Shown here: piece by piece, positions 1 to 7,270 of the stretch
Position numbering within the stretch: the first letter of the stretch is position 1
Layout of the letters: every line of letters begins with the position of its first letter
NCBI GenBank assembly: GCA_964565705.1
Contig: CAZMGD010000110.1
Span: 1 to 13,135, forward strand
Length of the DNA: 13,135 nucleotides
Direction: 5' to 3'
DNA from: CAZMGD01 sp964565705
GTDB lineage: Bacteria > Actinomycetota > Acidimicrobiia > Acidimicrobiales > Ilumatobacteraceae
Program-made: the position numbers and the translations under genes
Notes under the pieces: model-generated
What the model saw: the letters and a program-made list of their open reading frames with translations, nothing else
What the model was told of the DNA's origin: nothing
The model's database searches: none

Positions 1-1917
1 GCCGATCAGCCGGGTCACGGAGAACTTCTCCATGTACTCGCTCATGTCGATGCGGACCATCGCCCGCTCGTCATCGAACAGGAACTCGGCGACCGCGCGG
101 GCCAGTTCCGTCTTGCCGACGCCGGTCGGCCCGAGGAACATGAACGAGCCGATCGGCCGGTGGGGGTCGGACAGACCGGCCCGCGAGCGCCTGATTGCAT
201 TTGCAACCGCCGTGACCGCCTCGTCCTGGCCGATCACCCGCTGGTGCAGCAGCTCTTCGAGGTGAACCAGCTTGGCCATCTCGCCTTCCAGCATCCGGCT
301 GACCGGGACGCCGGTCCAGCGCGACACGACCTCGGCGATGTCCTCGGCGTCGACCTCCTCCTTCAGCATCCGCTCGCCCTTCTGGAGCTCGTCGAGCGTC
401 TCGGTCGCGTCGGTGATCCGCCGCTCGAGCTCAGGGATGCGGCCGTAGCGGATCTCGGCGGCGACGCTGAGATCGCTCTCGCGCTCCAGCTGGGTGCGGA
501 GCTGCTCCAGCTCCTCCTTGAGGTTGCGGATCGCCCCGATCGCGCTCTTCTCCTGCTCCCAGTGCTCGCGCATCTGACCGCTCTGCGCCTGGAGCGACCC
601 GAGCTCGGTGTCGATCGCGGCCAGCCGCTCGACCGATGCGGTGTCGGTCTCCTTGCTCAGCGCGACCTTCTCGATCTCGAGCTGCAGGATCCGACGCTCG
701 ACGATGTCGATCTCCGTCGGCAGCGAATCGATCTCGATGCGCAGCTTGCTGGCCGCCTCGTCGACGAGGTCGATCGCCTTGTCGGGCAGGAACCGGTTGG
801 TGAGGTAGCGGTTGGAGAGCACCGCCGCGCTGACCAGCGCGGAGTCCTGGATGCGCACACCGTGGTGCACCTCGTAGCGCTCCTTCAGGCCACGCAGGAT
901 CGCGATCGTGTCCTCGACCGAGGGCTCGCCGACGTACACCTGCTGGAAGCGACGCTCGAGCGCGGGATCCTTCTCGACGTGCTTGCGGTACTCGTCGAGC
1001 GTGGTCGCGCCGATCATCCGCAGCTCGCCACGAGCGAGCATCGGCTTGATCATGTTGCCGGCGTCCATCGCCCCCTCGGCGGCGCCGGCGCCGACGATCG
1101 TGTGCAGCTCGTCGACGAACGTGATCACCTGGCCGGCGGCGTCGGTGATCTCCTTGAGCACCGCCTTCAGGCGCTCCTCGAACTCGCCGCGGTACTTCGC
1201 GCCGGCGAGCATCGACGCCAGGTCGAGTGCGACGATGCGCTTGTCCTTCAGACCCTCGGGCACGTCGCCGTCGGCGATCCGGCGGGCGAGGCCCTCGACG
1301 ATCGCCGTCTTGCCGACACCGGGCTCGCCGATCAGCACCGGGTTGTTCTTGGTACGCCGGCTGAGCACCTGGATCACGCGGCGGATCTCGTCGTCGCGCC
1401 CGATGACCGGATCGATCTTGCCGTCGCGGGCCCGCTGGGTCAGGTCCTGCCCGTACTTCTCCAGCGCCTGGAACTGCTCCTCGGGGTTCTGGCTCGTGAC
1501 GCGGTGGCTGCCGCGCACCTCGCGCAGGGCGCCGAGCAGCTCCTCGCTGCCGATGCCCAGGCGCTGGTTCATCGCCAACAGCAGGTGCTCGGCCGACAGG
1601 TAGTCGTCCTTCAGGTCCTTGCGGTACTGCTCGGCCATGTCGGCCACGTTGTTGAGCTCGCGGCCGACGCGCGGCTCGCTGCCGCCGTAGGCCTTGGGCA
1701 GCTTGGCGACGGCTTCGTCGGCCTGGTTGCGCACCATCAACGGGGCGAGGCCCAACTTCTGGAGGACGGCGGGCACGATCGTGTCGTCCTGGCGCGCCAT
1801 CGCCGCGAGCACGTGGTCGGGGGTCAGCTCCGGGTTGCTGTTCGCCCGCGCGATGTCGATCGCGCTGGAGAACGCTTCCTGCGTCTTCAGGGTCCACTTC
1901 TTGGGGTCGAGCACCAT
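1..1917 (-). CDS. clpB: ClpB chaperone disaggregase (3' end cut by window edge)
   Basis: ATP-driven hexameric disaggregase that threads aggregated proteins through its pore and hands them to DnaK/DnaJ/GrpE. The visible 639 residues begin MVLDPKKWTLKTQEAF. In order: Clp N domain (about 1-145), first AAA+ module with Walker A GEPGVGKT (197-204, K203), Walker B VDELH (D269, E270) and arginine finger region DPALERRFQ (317-325), a long charged middle coiled coil (about 400-520), and the second Walker A GPTGVGKT (596-603, K602). The frame stays open to base 1 and stops at RLIG, just before the expected pore-loop segment; family members are about 850-870 aa, so roughly 220 residues lie outside. ATG at 1917 is preceded by no good Shine-Dalgarno sequence; a TATCCT box 7 nt upstream suggests a leaderless transcript. 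A 27-bp palindrome upstream suggests HspR control. Identity is very secure. Confidence 0.97.
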   Translation of the reverse strand, partial: MVLDPKKWTLKTQEAFSSAIDIARANSNPELTPDHVLAAMARQDDTIVPAVLQKLGLAPLMVRNQADEAVAKLPKAYGGSEPRVGRELNNVADMAEQYRKDLKDDYLSAEHLLLAMNQRLGIGSEELLGALREVRGSHRVTSQNPEEQFQALEKYGQDLTQRARDGKIDPVIGRDDEIRRVIQVLSRRTKNNPVLIGEPGVGKTAIVEGLARRIADGDVPEGLKDKRIVALDLASMLAGAKYRGEFEERLKAVLKEITDAAGQVITFVDELHTIVGAGAAEGAMDAGNMIKPMLARGELRMIGATTLDEYRKHVEKDPALERRFQQVYVGEPSVEDTIAILRGLKERYEVHHGVRIQDSALVSAAVLSNRYLTNRFLPDKAIDLVDEAASKLRIEIDSLPTEIDIVERRILQLEIEKVALSKETDTASVERLAAIDTELGSLQAQSGQMREHWEQEKSAIGAIRNLKEELEQLRTQLERESDLSVAAEIRYGRIPELERRITDATETLDELQKGERMLKEEVDAEDIAEVVSRWTGVPVSRMLEGEMAKLVHLEELLHQRVIGQDEAVTAVANAIRRSRAGLSDPHRPIGSFMFLGPTGVGKTELARAVAEFLFDDERAMVRIDMSEYMEKFSVTRLIG

Positions 1918-1924
1918 GCGACCA

Positions 1925-1930
1925 AGGATA
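1925..1930 (-). promoter_or_regulatory. Putative clpB -10 box, leaderless type
   Basis: On the minus strand TATCCT ends 7 nt before the clpB ATG (1917). This fits the TANNNT pattern and spacing of leaderless actinobacterial promoters. The proximal arm of the palindrome (1943-1952) then falls where the -35 element would sit, consistent with repression by occlusion. No clear -35 match is visible. Confidence 0.5.
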
Positions 1931-1942
1931 CGCCCGCATAGC

Positions 1943-1969
1943 AAAGTTGATACGAGTCATATCAACTTT
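1943..1969 (-). promoter_or_regulatory. HAIR-like HspR operator upstream of clpB
   Basis: Perfect inverted repeat: arm AAAGTTGATA (1943-1952), 7-nt spacer CGAGTCA (1953-1959), arm TATCAACTTT (1960-1969). The known HspR box (HAIR) is CTTGAGT, 7 nt, ACTCAAG. Both share TTGA and TCAA separated by exactly 11 nt, but here the inner dinucleotide is TA rather than GT. It lies 25 nt before the clpB start, over the expected -35 region, and HspR is encoded at 10584-10964 in this window. Binding by HspR is inferred. The site could also influence the divergent ABC operon, whose start is 75 nt away. Confidence 0.75.
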
Positions 1970-2003
1970 TTCTCTGTGAACGGCCGGTGACGCGTGCTCG
2001 GGA

Positions 2004-2020
2004 GCGGGCGCGATGCCCGC
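2004..2020 (+). other. Small GC hairpin before the ABC operon
   Basis: GCGGGC (2004-2009) and GCCCGC (2015-2020) form a perfect 6-bp stem around the 5-nt loop GCGAT. A second pairing, GGGCGCGA (2006-2013) with TCGCGCCC (2035-2042), is possible and excludes the first. No U tract follows. It could be a leader structure or simply GC-rich operator DNA; no known riboswitch consensus was recognised. Confidence 0.3.
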
Positions 2021-2029
2021 CGGAGGGCG

Positions 2030-2035
2030 TAGCGT
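2030..2035 (+). promoter_or_regulatory. Putative -10 box of the ABC transporter operon
   Basis: TAGCGT fits TANNNT and lies 9 nt before ATG 2045, so transcription would start about 0-3 nt before the start codon. A GGAGGG (2022-2027) is too far (17 nt) to be a normal ribosome binding site. The in-frame stop TAG at 2030-2032 excludes any earlier start. No clear -35 element is seen. Confidence 0.4.
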
Positions 2036-2044
2036 CGCGCCCCG

Positions 2045-2833
2045 ATGACAGTGGTTGGCGCGCCGCCGATCTCGATCGAGTCGGTGAGCAAGGTGTTCCG
2101 CCGGCGGGGACGCACGGTGGAGGCGCTGCGCGCGGTCGACCTGCGGATCACCTCGGGCGAGTTCGTCAGCCTGCTCGGGCCGTCGGGCTGCGGGAAGTCG
2201 ACCCTGCTGCGGATCATCGGCGGACTCCAGCCGGTCGACGGCGGCGTGGTGTCGATCGGTGACCTGGCCCCCGACCGGGCCCGGCAGGCGCAGCAGTTCG
2301 GCCTCGTCCCGCAGGCGCCCGCACTCGTTCCGTGGAAGACGGTGGGCCAGAACGTGCGCTTCCTCTCCAAGCTGCACCGTGGCACGCACGCGCCACTGCC
2401 CGCCGACCAGATCGACGGGCTGATCGAGGCGGTCGGCCTGGCCCAGTTCACGAAGGCCTACCCTCACGAGCTGTCGGGCGGGATGCAACAGCGGGCCTCG
2501 CTGGTGCGGGCGTTCGCGCTCGGCGCGCCGATCCTGCTGATGGACGAGCCGTTCGCCGCCCTCGACGAGATCACCCGCGCCGACATGCGCTACTTGCTCC
2601 TCGACCTCTGGCAGCGCACCGCCACGACGGTCGTGTTCGTGACGCACTCGGTGACCGAGGCGGTCATCCTGTCGGACCGCGTCGTCGTGATGGCCACCCG
2701 GCCCGGCCGCATCGCAGTCGAGCGCACGGTCGAACTGCCCCGCCCCCGCACGCCGGAGATGGAGGACACCGCCGAGTTCCACGAGCAGGTCCGCGTGCTG
2801 CGCGCCGACCTTCGCGAAGGTCACGGCTCATGA
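2045..2833 (+). CDS. ABC transporter ATP-binding protein, NitT/TauT (SsuB/TauB/ThiZ-like) type
   Basis: Cytoplasmic ATPase that powers import of a small organic solute with the permease and binding protein that follow. Of 262 aa, residues 10-230 are the nucleotide-binding domain: Walker A GPSGCGKST (45-53), Q-loop VPQAPALVPW (Q90), signature LSGGMQQR (143-150), Walker B ILLMDEPFAALDE (163-175), and switch His VTHSV (H201). The motif LVPW after the Q-loop and the overall length are typical of the nitrate/sulfonate/taurine/pyrimidine group. The start is fixed by an in-frame stop 15 nt upstream. The gene ends in an ATGA overlap with the permease, indicating translational coupling. First gene of a four-gene unit, divergent from clpB. 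The substrate cannot be read from the sequence. Confidence 0.93.
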   Translation: MTVVGAPPISIESVSKVFRRRGRTVEALRAVDLRITSGEFVSLLGPSGCGKSTLLRIIGGLQPVDGGVVSIGDLAPDRARQAQQFGLVPQAPALVPWKTVGQNVRFLSKLHRGTHAPLPADQIDGLIEAVGLAQFTKAYPHELSGGMQQRASLVRAFALGAPILLMDEPFAALDEITRADMRYLLLDLWQRTATTVVFVTHSVTEAVILSDRVVVMATRPGRIAVERTVELPRPRTPEMEDTAEFHEQVRVLRADLREGHGS

Positions 2834-3666
2834 CGATGGTCGACACGCCAGGGGTCCAGGTCGACGTCGCCGGTGAGCTCGGCCACCCGCCGGCCGAGCG
2901 CCGCTGGAGCGCCGTCTGGCTCGGGTTCGCACCGGTGATCGGCGTGCTCGTGCCGCTCGCGATCTGGCAGGTCTACGTGCAGGTCGCCGACGTGAAGCAG
3001 GTGGTCCTGCCGGCGCCCTGGGACGTGATCCAGGGTGTCTGGGACGATCTGTCCTTCTACGTCGACAACGCCAAGCCGACGCTGTGGGAGGCGACGGTCG
3101 GCTTCGTGATCGGCGGCGGCATCGGGGTGATCGCCGCGGTCGTGCTGGCCCACTCCCGCTTCCTCGAGCGGGCGGCGATGCCCTGGGTGGTCGTGCTCCA
3201 GGTCACGCCCCTCATCGCCTACGTGCCGGCGATCGTCATCTGGCGCGGCTTCGGATTCCAGTCGGTCGTGCTCATCGTGGCGATCTGCTGCTTCACGCCG
3301 TTCCTCGTCAATGGCATCGTCGGCCTCCGCTCGGTCGACACCAACCTCCTCGAGCTCGCCCGGTCGGTCGACGCCAGCCGCGCCGAGACGCTGCTGCAAC
3401 TGCGCCTGCCGAGCGCGCTGCCCAGCTTGTTCTCGGCCGCCCGCATCGGCATCGGCATGGCGCTGATGGGCGCGGTGCTCGGCGAGTTCTTCGCCGGTGT
3501 GACGAGCGGGCTCGGCTACGCGATCAAGATCGCCCAGAACCGCGGCCTGGTGCTCCAGCTGTGGGGCAGCGTGTTCGTCCTCGCCTTCCTCGGCTCGGTC
3601 GCGATCTCCCTGATCACCATCGCCGAACGATTCGTCCTGCACTGGCACGCCAGCCAGCGCAGCTGA
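2830..3666 (+). CDS. ABC transporter permease, NitT/TauT (SsuC/ThiX-like) type
   Basis: Inner-membrane subunit of the same importer, 278 aa. A hydrophilic N-terminus of about 28 residues precedes a first membrane segment (30-51), then a binding-protein-dependent transport domain with further segments near 88-107, 118-138, 143-165, 203-225 and 246-268. The coupling (EAA-type) loop reads ELARSVDASRAETLLQLRLP (175-194); the usual central Gly is Asp here. ATG 2830 overlaps the ATPase stop as ATGA; a second ATG two codons on (2836) is possible. The open frame extends upstream inside the ATPase gene, but that part is arginine-rich shadow sequence. A single permease gene suggests a homodimeric channel. 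Confidence 0.92.
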   Translation: MTMVDTPGVQVDVAGELGHPPAERRWSAVWLGFAPVIGVLVPLAIWQVYVQVADVKQVVLPAPWDVIQGVWDDLSFYVDNAKPTLWEATVGFVIGGGIGVIAAVVLAHSRFLERAAMPWVVVLQVTPLIAYVPAIVIWRGFGFQSVVLIVAICCFTPFLVNGIVGLRSVDTNLLELARSVDASRAETLLQLRLPSALPSLFSAARIGIGMALMGAVLGEFFAGVTSGLGYAIKIAQNRGLVLQLWGSVFVLAFLGSVAISLITIAERFVLHWHASQRS

Positions 3667-3701
3667 CCCAGCGCTCAACCGAGCACTCCAGCGTGAACAC
3701 C

Positions 3702-3708
3702 GAAGGAG
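3702..3708 (+). promoter_or_regulatory. Ribosome binding site of the binding-protein gene
   Basis: GAAGGAG lies 10 nt before ATG 3719. It is the clearest Shine-Dalgarno sequence in this operon and would support higher translation of the binding protein than of the coupled membrane genes. The 52-nt gap before the gene shows no clear promoter or terminator. Confidence 0.6.
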
Positions 3709-3718
3709 CCCCCGACCC

Positions 3719-4852
3719 ATGAACCGCACACCTCGCCGCCGACACGCCGCCCGTGCGGCCGCGGCACTGACCGCCCTCGTGCTCACCGCCGCGGCCTGCG
3801 GTGGCGACGACGACGGCGCCACCGACACGACCGCGACCCCCGAGACGACCGCCGGCGGCGGCATCGACCCCGACCGGTGCGCGACGAACGAGGCGGCAGG
3901 CAAGCTGACCTATGCGTCCAGCTTCGACTTCGCCGCCGCGGCGTCGATCATCGACGTGGTCGTCGCCAAGGAGAAGGGCTACTTCGACGAGCTGTGCCTC
4001 GACGTCGAGCTCGTCCCCGGCTTCTCCACGTCCAACTACCCGCTCGTCGCCGCCGGCACGGCGCAGTTCTCCTCGGCGGGCAACTTCACCGAGATCCTGA
4101 ACTTCAGCCAGACCGGCGGCGAGTACGTCGCGTTCGTCAACTACGGCAAGGAGCCGATCGAGGCGCTCGTCACCCCGGAGGACGGCGCGACCGAGCTCGA
4201 GCAGCTGCGTGGCACGACGATCGGCGTGAAGGGCGACCTGCCGCCGTCGATCGTCGCCCTGCTCGCCGAGCACGGCCTGAGCCGCGGATCGGACTACGAC
4301 GAGATCCTGCTCGACGGCTTCGACCCCGTCCAGCACCTCTCCAGCGCCATCGACGCGCTGCCCGTCTACAAGTCGAACGAGCCCGGCCAGCTCGACCGCG
4401 CCGGCGTCAGCTACCACCTGTTCGACCCGGCCGCCGACGACATCCCGGGCACGTTCGGGATCCTCTACACGTCGAAGGAGTTCTACGAGAAGAACCCGAC
4501 GGTCGTCGAGGACTTCGCCCGCGCCGCGCTCAAGGGCATGGAGGACGCGATCGCCGACCCGGACGGCGCGGTGGCGTTGTCGGTCGCCCAGATCGACGCC
4601 GCCGGCAACCAGAACTTCCTGACCGAGGAGGGTGAGACCTTCCGCTGGCAGGAGGAGATGAAGGCCGTGCTCGAGTCGACCCCCGACGGCCAACCGGTCG
4701 GCCTGATCGACCCCGCCCTGTTCCGGGCCGAGTACGACGCCTACGTCGCCGCCGGCGTCTGGCCCGACGGTGCGCCCGAGTTCATCGAGTCGTTCGTGAC
4801 GGGCCCGGCCGAGGCCGCGTACGGCGACGACGGCAAGGTCATCTGGCCGTGA
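3719..4852 (+). CDS. ABC transporter substrate-binding lipoprotein, NMT1/THI5-like
   Basis: Solute-binding protein, 377 aa, that delivers the ligand to the permease at 2830-3666. Residues 1-27 form a lipoprotein signal: basic RTPRRR, hydrophobic core, then TAAAC with lipidated Cys27. An acidic Asp/Thr/Gly-rich linker (28-50) tethers the mature domain. The domain starts KLTYASSFDFAAAASIIDVVVAKEKGYF-like (written in part), with AKEKGYFDE and VAAGTAQFSSAG, typical of NMT1/THI5-like and SsuA/TauA proteins (PF09084 group). The THI5 cysteine motif CCCFC is absent and no TPP riboswitch precedes the operon, so a thiamine-precursor role is unsupported. The ligand is unknown; aromatic or pyrimidine-like, sulfonate or amide solutes are all possible. 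Confidence 0.9.
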   Translation: MNRTPRRRHAARAAAALTALVLTAAACGGDDDGATDTTATPETTAGGGIDPDRCATNEAAGKLTYASSFDFAAAASIIDVVVAKEKGYFDELCLDVELVPGFSTSNYPLVAAGTAQFSSAGNFTEILNFSQTGGEYVAFVNYGKEPIEALVTPEDGATELEQLRGTTIGVKGDLPPSIVALLAEHGLSRGSDYDEILLDGFDPVQHLSSAIDALPVYKSNEPGQLDRAGVSYHLFDPAADDIPGTFGILYTSKEFYEKNPTVVEDFARAALKGMEDAIADPDGAVALSVAQIDAAGNQNFLTEEGETFRWQEEMKAVLESTPDGQPVGLIDPALFRAEYDAYVAAGVWPDGAPEFIESFVTGPAEAAYGDDGKVIWP

Positions 4853-4865
4853 TCTCCGGCGCGAC

Positions 4866-5903
4866 GTGATTCGCGCCCAGGTACAGCGAGGGTTCGGCGG
4901 GCCGGAGGTCTGCTCGATCGAGCGGATCCCGGCCCCCGCACCCGGGCCCAATGAGGTGGTGCTCGCCGTCGAGGCGTGCGCGCTCAACCGGCTGGACCTG
5001 CTGCAGCGCGAGGCCCCACTGGTGCGCGGGTTCGCGCTGCCGCACATCGCCGGGATGGACGTCGCCGGCATCGTGGTCGCCCGCTCGGCCGACCTGCCCG
5101 ACGAGGTCGGGCCCGCGCTCGGCGACCGGGTGCTGGTCGATCCGGTCAGCACGTGCGGGGCCTGCGAACGCTGCACGTCCGGGCTGGCGCCGTACTGCGA
5201 GACGCTGCGCACGATCGGCTCGACCCGCGCCGGCGGCTTCGCCGAGCAGGTCGCCGTACCTGCCGCGTCGTGCTTCCCGGTGCCCGCGGGCATGTCCGCC
5301 GTCGAGGCGACGGCGCTGCCCGTCGCAGCGATGACCGCCTGGCACGCACTCGTCGCCGTCGGCGAGGTGGCGCCTGGCGAGACCGTGCTCGTCAACGGCG
5401 CCGGATCGGGCGTGTCGGTCGCCGCGATGCAGCTGGCCAAGGCTGCCGGCGCGACCGTGATCGGCACGGCCGGCGGTCCGGCGAAGGTCGAGCGGGCGCT
5501 CGCGGCCGGTTACGACCACTGCGTCGACCACCGCGACGCGACGGTGACGGCCGACGTGCTGGCGATCACCAGCGGACGCGGCGTCGATCTGGTGATCGAC
5601 CACGTCGGGCCGGCGCTGTTCCAGCAGTCGGTCGAGGCGATGGCGATGGAGGGCCGGATGGTGTTCTGCGGCACGACGACGGGCACCGAGGTGCAGCTCG
5701 CCCTGACGAGCGTCTACTGGTGGGGACGGTCGCTGCTCGGCGCGGGCGGCTACCAGCGCGACGAGTTCCCCCAGATGCTGGACGCGATGACCGGGATCGC
5801 ACCGGTGATCGACAGCGTGTGGCCGTTCGAGCAGCTGGCCGAGGCTCAGGCCCGGATGGCGAGCGGCGAATTCTTCGGGAAGCTGGTCGTCACGTTCACG
5901 TGA
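4866..5903 (+). CDS. Zinc-type MDR (medium-chain) alcohol dehydrogenase/quinone reductase-like
   Basis: NAD(P)-dependent oxidoreductase of the medium-chain superfamily, 345 aa. The N-terminal catalytic GroES-like domain has C38 (EACALNRLDL) and HIAGMD (H59), the usual catalytic-zinc positions, and a structural-zinc lobe CGACERCTSGLAPYC (C96, C99, C102, C110). The Rossmann domain follows with VLVNGAGSGVSVAAMQLAKAAG (around 173-194, given here only to locate the dinucleotide motif GAGSGV). The C-terminal FGKLVVTF is typical. The start is GTG, 13 nt after the binding-protein stop, with no good Shine-Dalgarno, so it is probably co-transcribed and reinitiated. It resembles the NHLDLW-type group more than classical ethanol dehydrogenase. 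Placement after the importer suggests it acts on the imported compound or its product; this is inference. Confidence 0.88.
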   Translation: MIRAQVQRGFGGPEVCSIERIPAPAPGPNEVVLAVEACALNRLDLLQREAPLVRGFALPHIAGMDVAGIVVARSADLPDEVGPALGDRVLVDPVSTCGACERCTSGLAPYCETLRTIGSTRAGGFAEQVAVPAASCFPVPAGMSAVEATALPVAAMTAWHALVAVGEVAPGETVLVNGAGSGVSVAAMQLAKAAGATVIGTAGGPAKVERALAAGYDHCVDHRDATVTADVLAITSGRGVDLVIDHVGPALFQQSVEAMAMEGRMVFCGTTTGTEVQLALTSVYWWGRSLLGAGGYQRDEFPQMLDAMTGIAPVIDSVWPFEQLAEAQARMASGEFFGKLVVTFT

Positions 5904-5926
5904 CGACGCCGCTCAACCGGCGTCGT
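5903..5926. terminator. Bidirectional hairpin between convergent genes
   Basis: ACGACGCCG (5903-5911) and CGGCGTCGT (5918-5926) form a perfect 9-bp stem with loop CTCAAC. It starts on the last base of the dehydrogenase stop codon, and the aldo/keto reductase stop (5913-5915) lies in its loop. No T tract follows on either strand, so it would be a non-canonical terminator, as is common in high-GC actinobacteria. Confidence 0.55.
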
Positions 5927-6896
5927 CCTGGTTGATGTTCACGCCCGACGCGACCACGCCGTCGATCGCGGCGAGCACGTCGCCGGGCAGGTCGACGTGG
6001 CCGGCCTCCAGCAGCTGCTCGAGCTGTGGCAGGGTGCGCGGTCCGATGATCGCCGATGACACGACCTCGCCGGCGAGCACGAACCCGAGCGCGAGCTGCA
6101 CGAGCGAGATCCCGGCGGCATCGGCGATCGCCTGGAGCTGATCGACCGCAGCGAGCTTCGCGGCGCGGATCGCTTCCTGGCCGTGGTCGAAGTGGTCGGG
6201 CTTGCGCTCTGCCCGCGACTCGGCGTCTGGAGCCGCGGCGTCCTGGTACTTGCCGGTCAACCAGCCGCCGTTCAGGGGCGCCCACACGATCGCGCCGACG
6301 TGTGCACGGCCGAGTGCGGGAAGCACCTCGGCTTCGATGCCGCGGGCGAGGATCGAGTACGGCGGCTGCTCGCTCGTCGGGGCGGTCGCGCCCTTCGCCG
6401 CTGCAGCGCGGTGGGCAGCCTCGAGCTGGGCGGCACTGAACGTCGAGGTGCCGTAGGCACGGATCTTGCCGGCGCCGATCAGTTCCTCGAACGCCTCGAT
6501 CGTCTCCTCGATCGGCGTGTCGGGATCGGGGCGGTGCGCCTGGTAGAGGTCGATGCACTCGACGTCGAGCCGGCGCAGGCTGTCCTCGCACGCCTGGGTG
6601 ATCCACCGCTTGGACAGGCCGCGATGCGACGGATCGTCGCCCATCGGGTTGCCGCACTTGGTGGCGATCACCACCTTGCCGCGGCGACCGCGTAGTGCAT
6701 CGCCGAGGATGTGCTCGGACACCCCCTGGTCGTAGATGTCGGCGGTGTCGAACAACGTCACGCCGGCATCGATCGCGAGGTCGACCATGCGGTGGCACTC
6801 GCTCTCGTCGGAGTTGCCCCACGAGCCGAACATCATCGTGCCCAACGAGAGCGTGCTGACCTCGATGCCGCTGTGACCGAGTGTGCGATATCTCAT
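5913..6896 (-). CDS. Aldo/keto reductase
   Basis: NADPH-dependent (beta/alpha)8-barrel oxidoreductase that reduces aldehydes or ketones, 327 aa. It begins MRYRTLGHSGIEVSTLSLGT, the standard start of bacterial family members. The catalytic tetrad is complete: D50 and Y55 in FDTADIYDQG, K80 in ATKCGNP, H121 in LYQAHRPD. The cofactor-binding end is seen in SSAIIGPRTLPQLEQLL. Its ATG overlaps the stop of the SnoaL-like gene as ATGA, so it is the third and last gene of a coupled operon. It is convergent with the dehydrogenase at 4866-5903, only 9 nt between stop codons. The substrate cannot be assigned; voltage-channel-like and sugar/aldehyde-reducing relatives share these motifs. Confidence 0.93.
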   Translation of the reverse strand: MRYRTLGHSGIEVSTLSLGTMMFGSWGNSDESECHRMVDLAIDAGVTLFDTADIYDQGVSEHILGDALRGRRGKVVIATKCGNPMGDDPSHRGLSKRWITQACEDSLRRLDVECIDLYQAHRPDPDTPIEETIEAFEELIGAGKIRAYGTSTFSAAQLEAAHRAAAAKGATAPTSEQPPYSILARGIEAEVLPALGRAHVGAIVWAPLNGGWLTGKYQDAAAPDAESRAERKPDHFDHGQEAIRAAKLAAVDQLQAIADAAGISLVQLALGFVLAGEVVSSAIIGPRTLPQLEQLLEAGHVDLPGDVLAAIDGVVASGVNINQDDAG

Positions 6897-7270
6897 GCGA
6901 GTCCTGCTTGGGTCTGGAAGACGAGGCTGTCCCAGTAGTCGACGCGCTCGGCGATCAGCTCAGCGTTGACGCGGAAGCGCATCACGCCCCGGATCGCGAT
7001 GTCGCGGTCGTTGACGACGGCGCGCATCGTGTACGCAGCCATCACGCGGTCGCCGTCGGCGACGACGTCCTCGACGTCGTAGCGAAGTCCGGGCATCGAC
7101 GCGAGGAACTTGGGGAGCCGCTCGCGATACTCGTCGATCCCGACGCAGCCACCACCGAGGGCGGCGGTGTGCTCGTTGACGAAGTCGTCGGTGACGTGGG
7201 CGGCGATCCGCTCAGGGTCACCCGTGGCGAAGGACCCGAGGTACGAGCGGCAGAGCTCGGCCGGCGTCAA
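6893..7270 (-). CDS. SnoaL-like / NTF2-fold protein
   Basis: Small alpha+beta cone-fold protein, 125 aa, of the SnoaL-like group, which includes polyketide cyclases, steroid isomerases and limonene epoxide hydrolase-like enzymes as well as non-enzymatic members. Visible family signs are LCRSYLGSFATGDPERIAAHVTDDF-like helix and strand pattern near the start (D28 of VTDDF region), a central G-rich loop, and the closing beta sheet with MRFRVNAELIAERVDYWD (around 96-113). The start codon is TTG (7268-7270), overlapping the VOC stop as TTGA; no better start with this spacing is seen. Its own stop overlaps the AKR start. An active-site Asp/His dyad cannot be assigned safely, so the reaction is unknown. 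Confidence 0.82.
   Translation of the reverse strand: MTPAELCRSYLGSFATGDPERIAAHVTDDFVNEHTAALGGGCVGIDEYRERLPKFLASMPGLRYDVEDVVADGDRVMAAYTMRAVVNDRDIAIRGVMRFRVNAELIAERVDYWDSLVFQTQAGLA

Noticed and set aside
160..1941. 593-residue open frame on the plus strand opposite clpB
   Set aside because: It is antisense to a clear ClpB with all motifs; the product is a low-complexity Leu/Val/Asp/Arg sequence typical of high-GC shadow frames.
1981..2044. Possible TPP riboswitch before the ABC operon, given the THI5-like binding protein
   Set aside because: The conserved CTGAGA element and the rest of the TPP core are absent; only a small GC hairpin is present.
431..2824. 797-residue minus-strand open frame across clpB, the intergenic region and the ABC ATPase
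   Set aside because: It is out of frame with clpB and antisense to the ABC ATPase; it is Arg/Asp/Gly-rich without domains.
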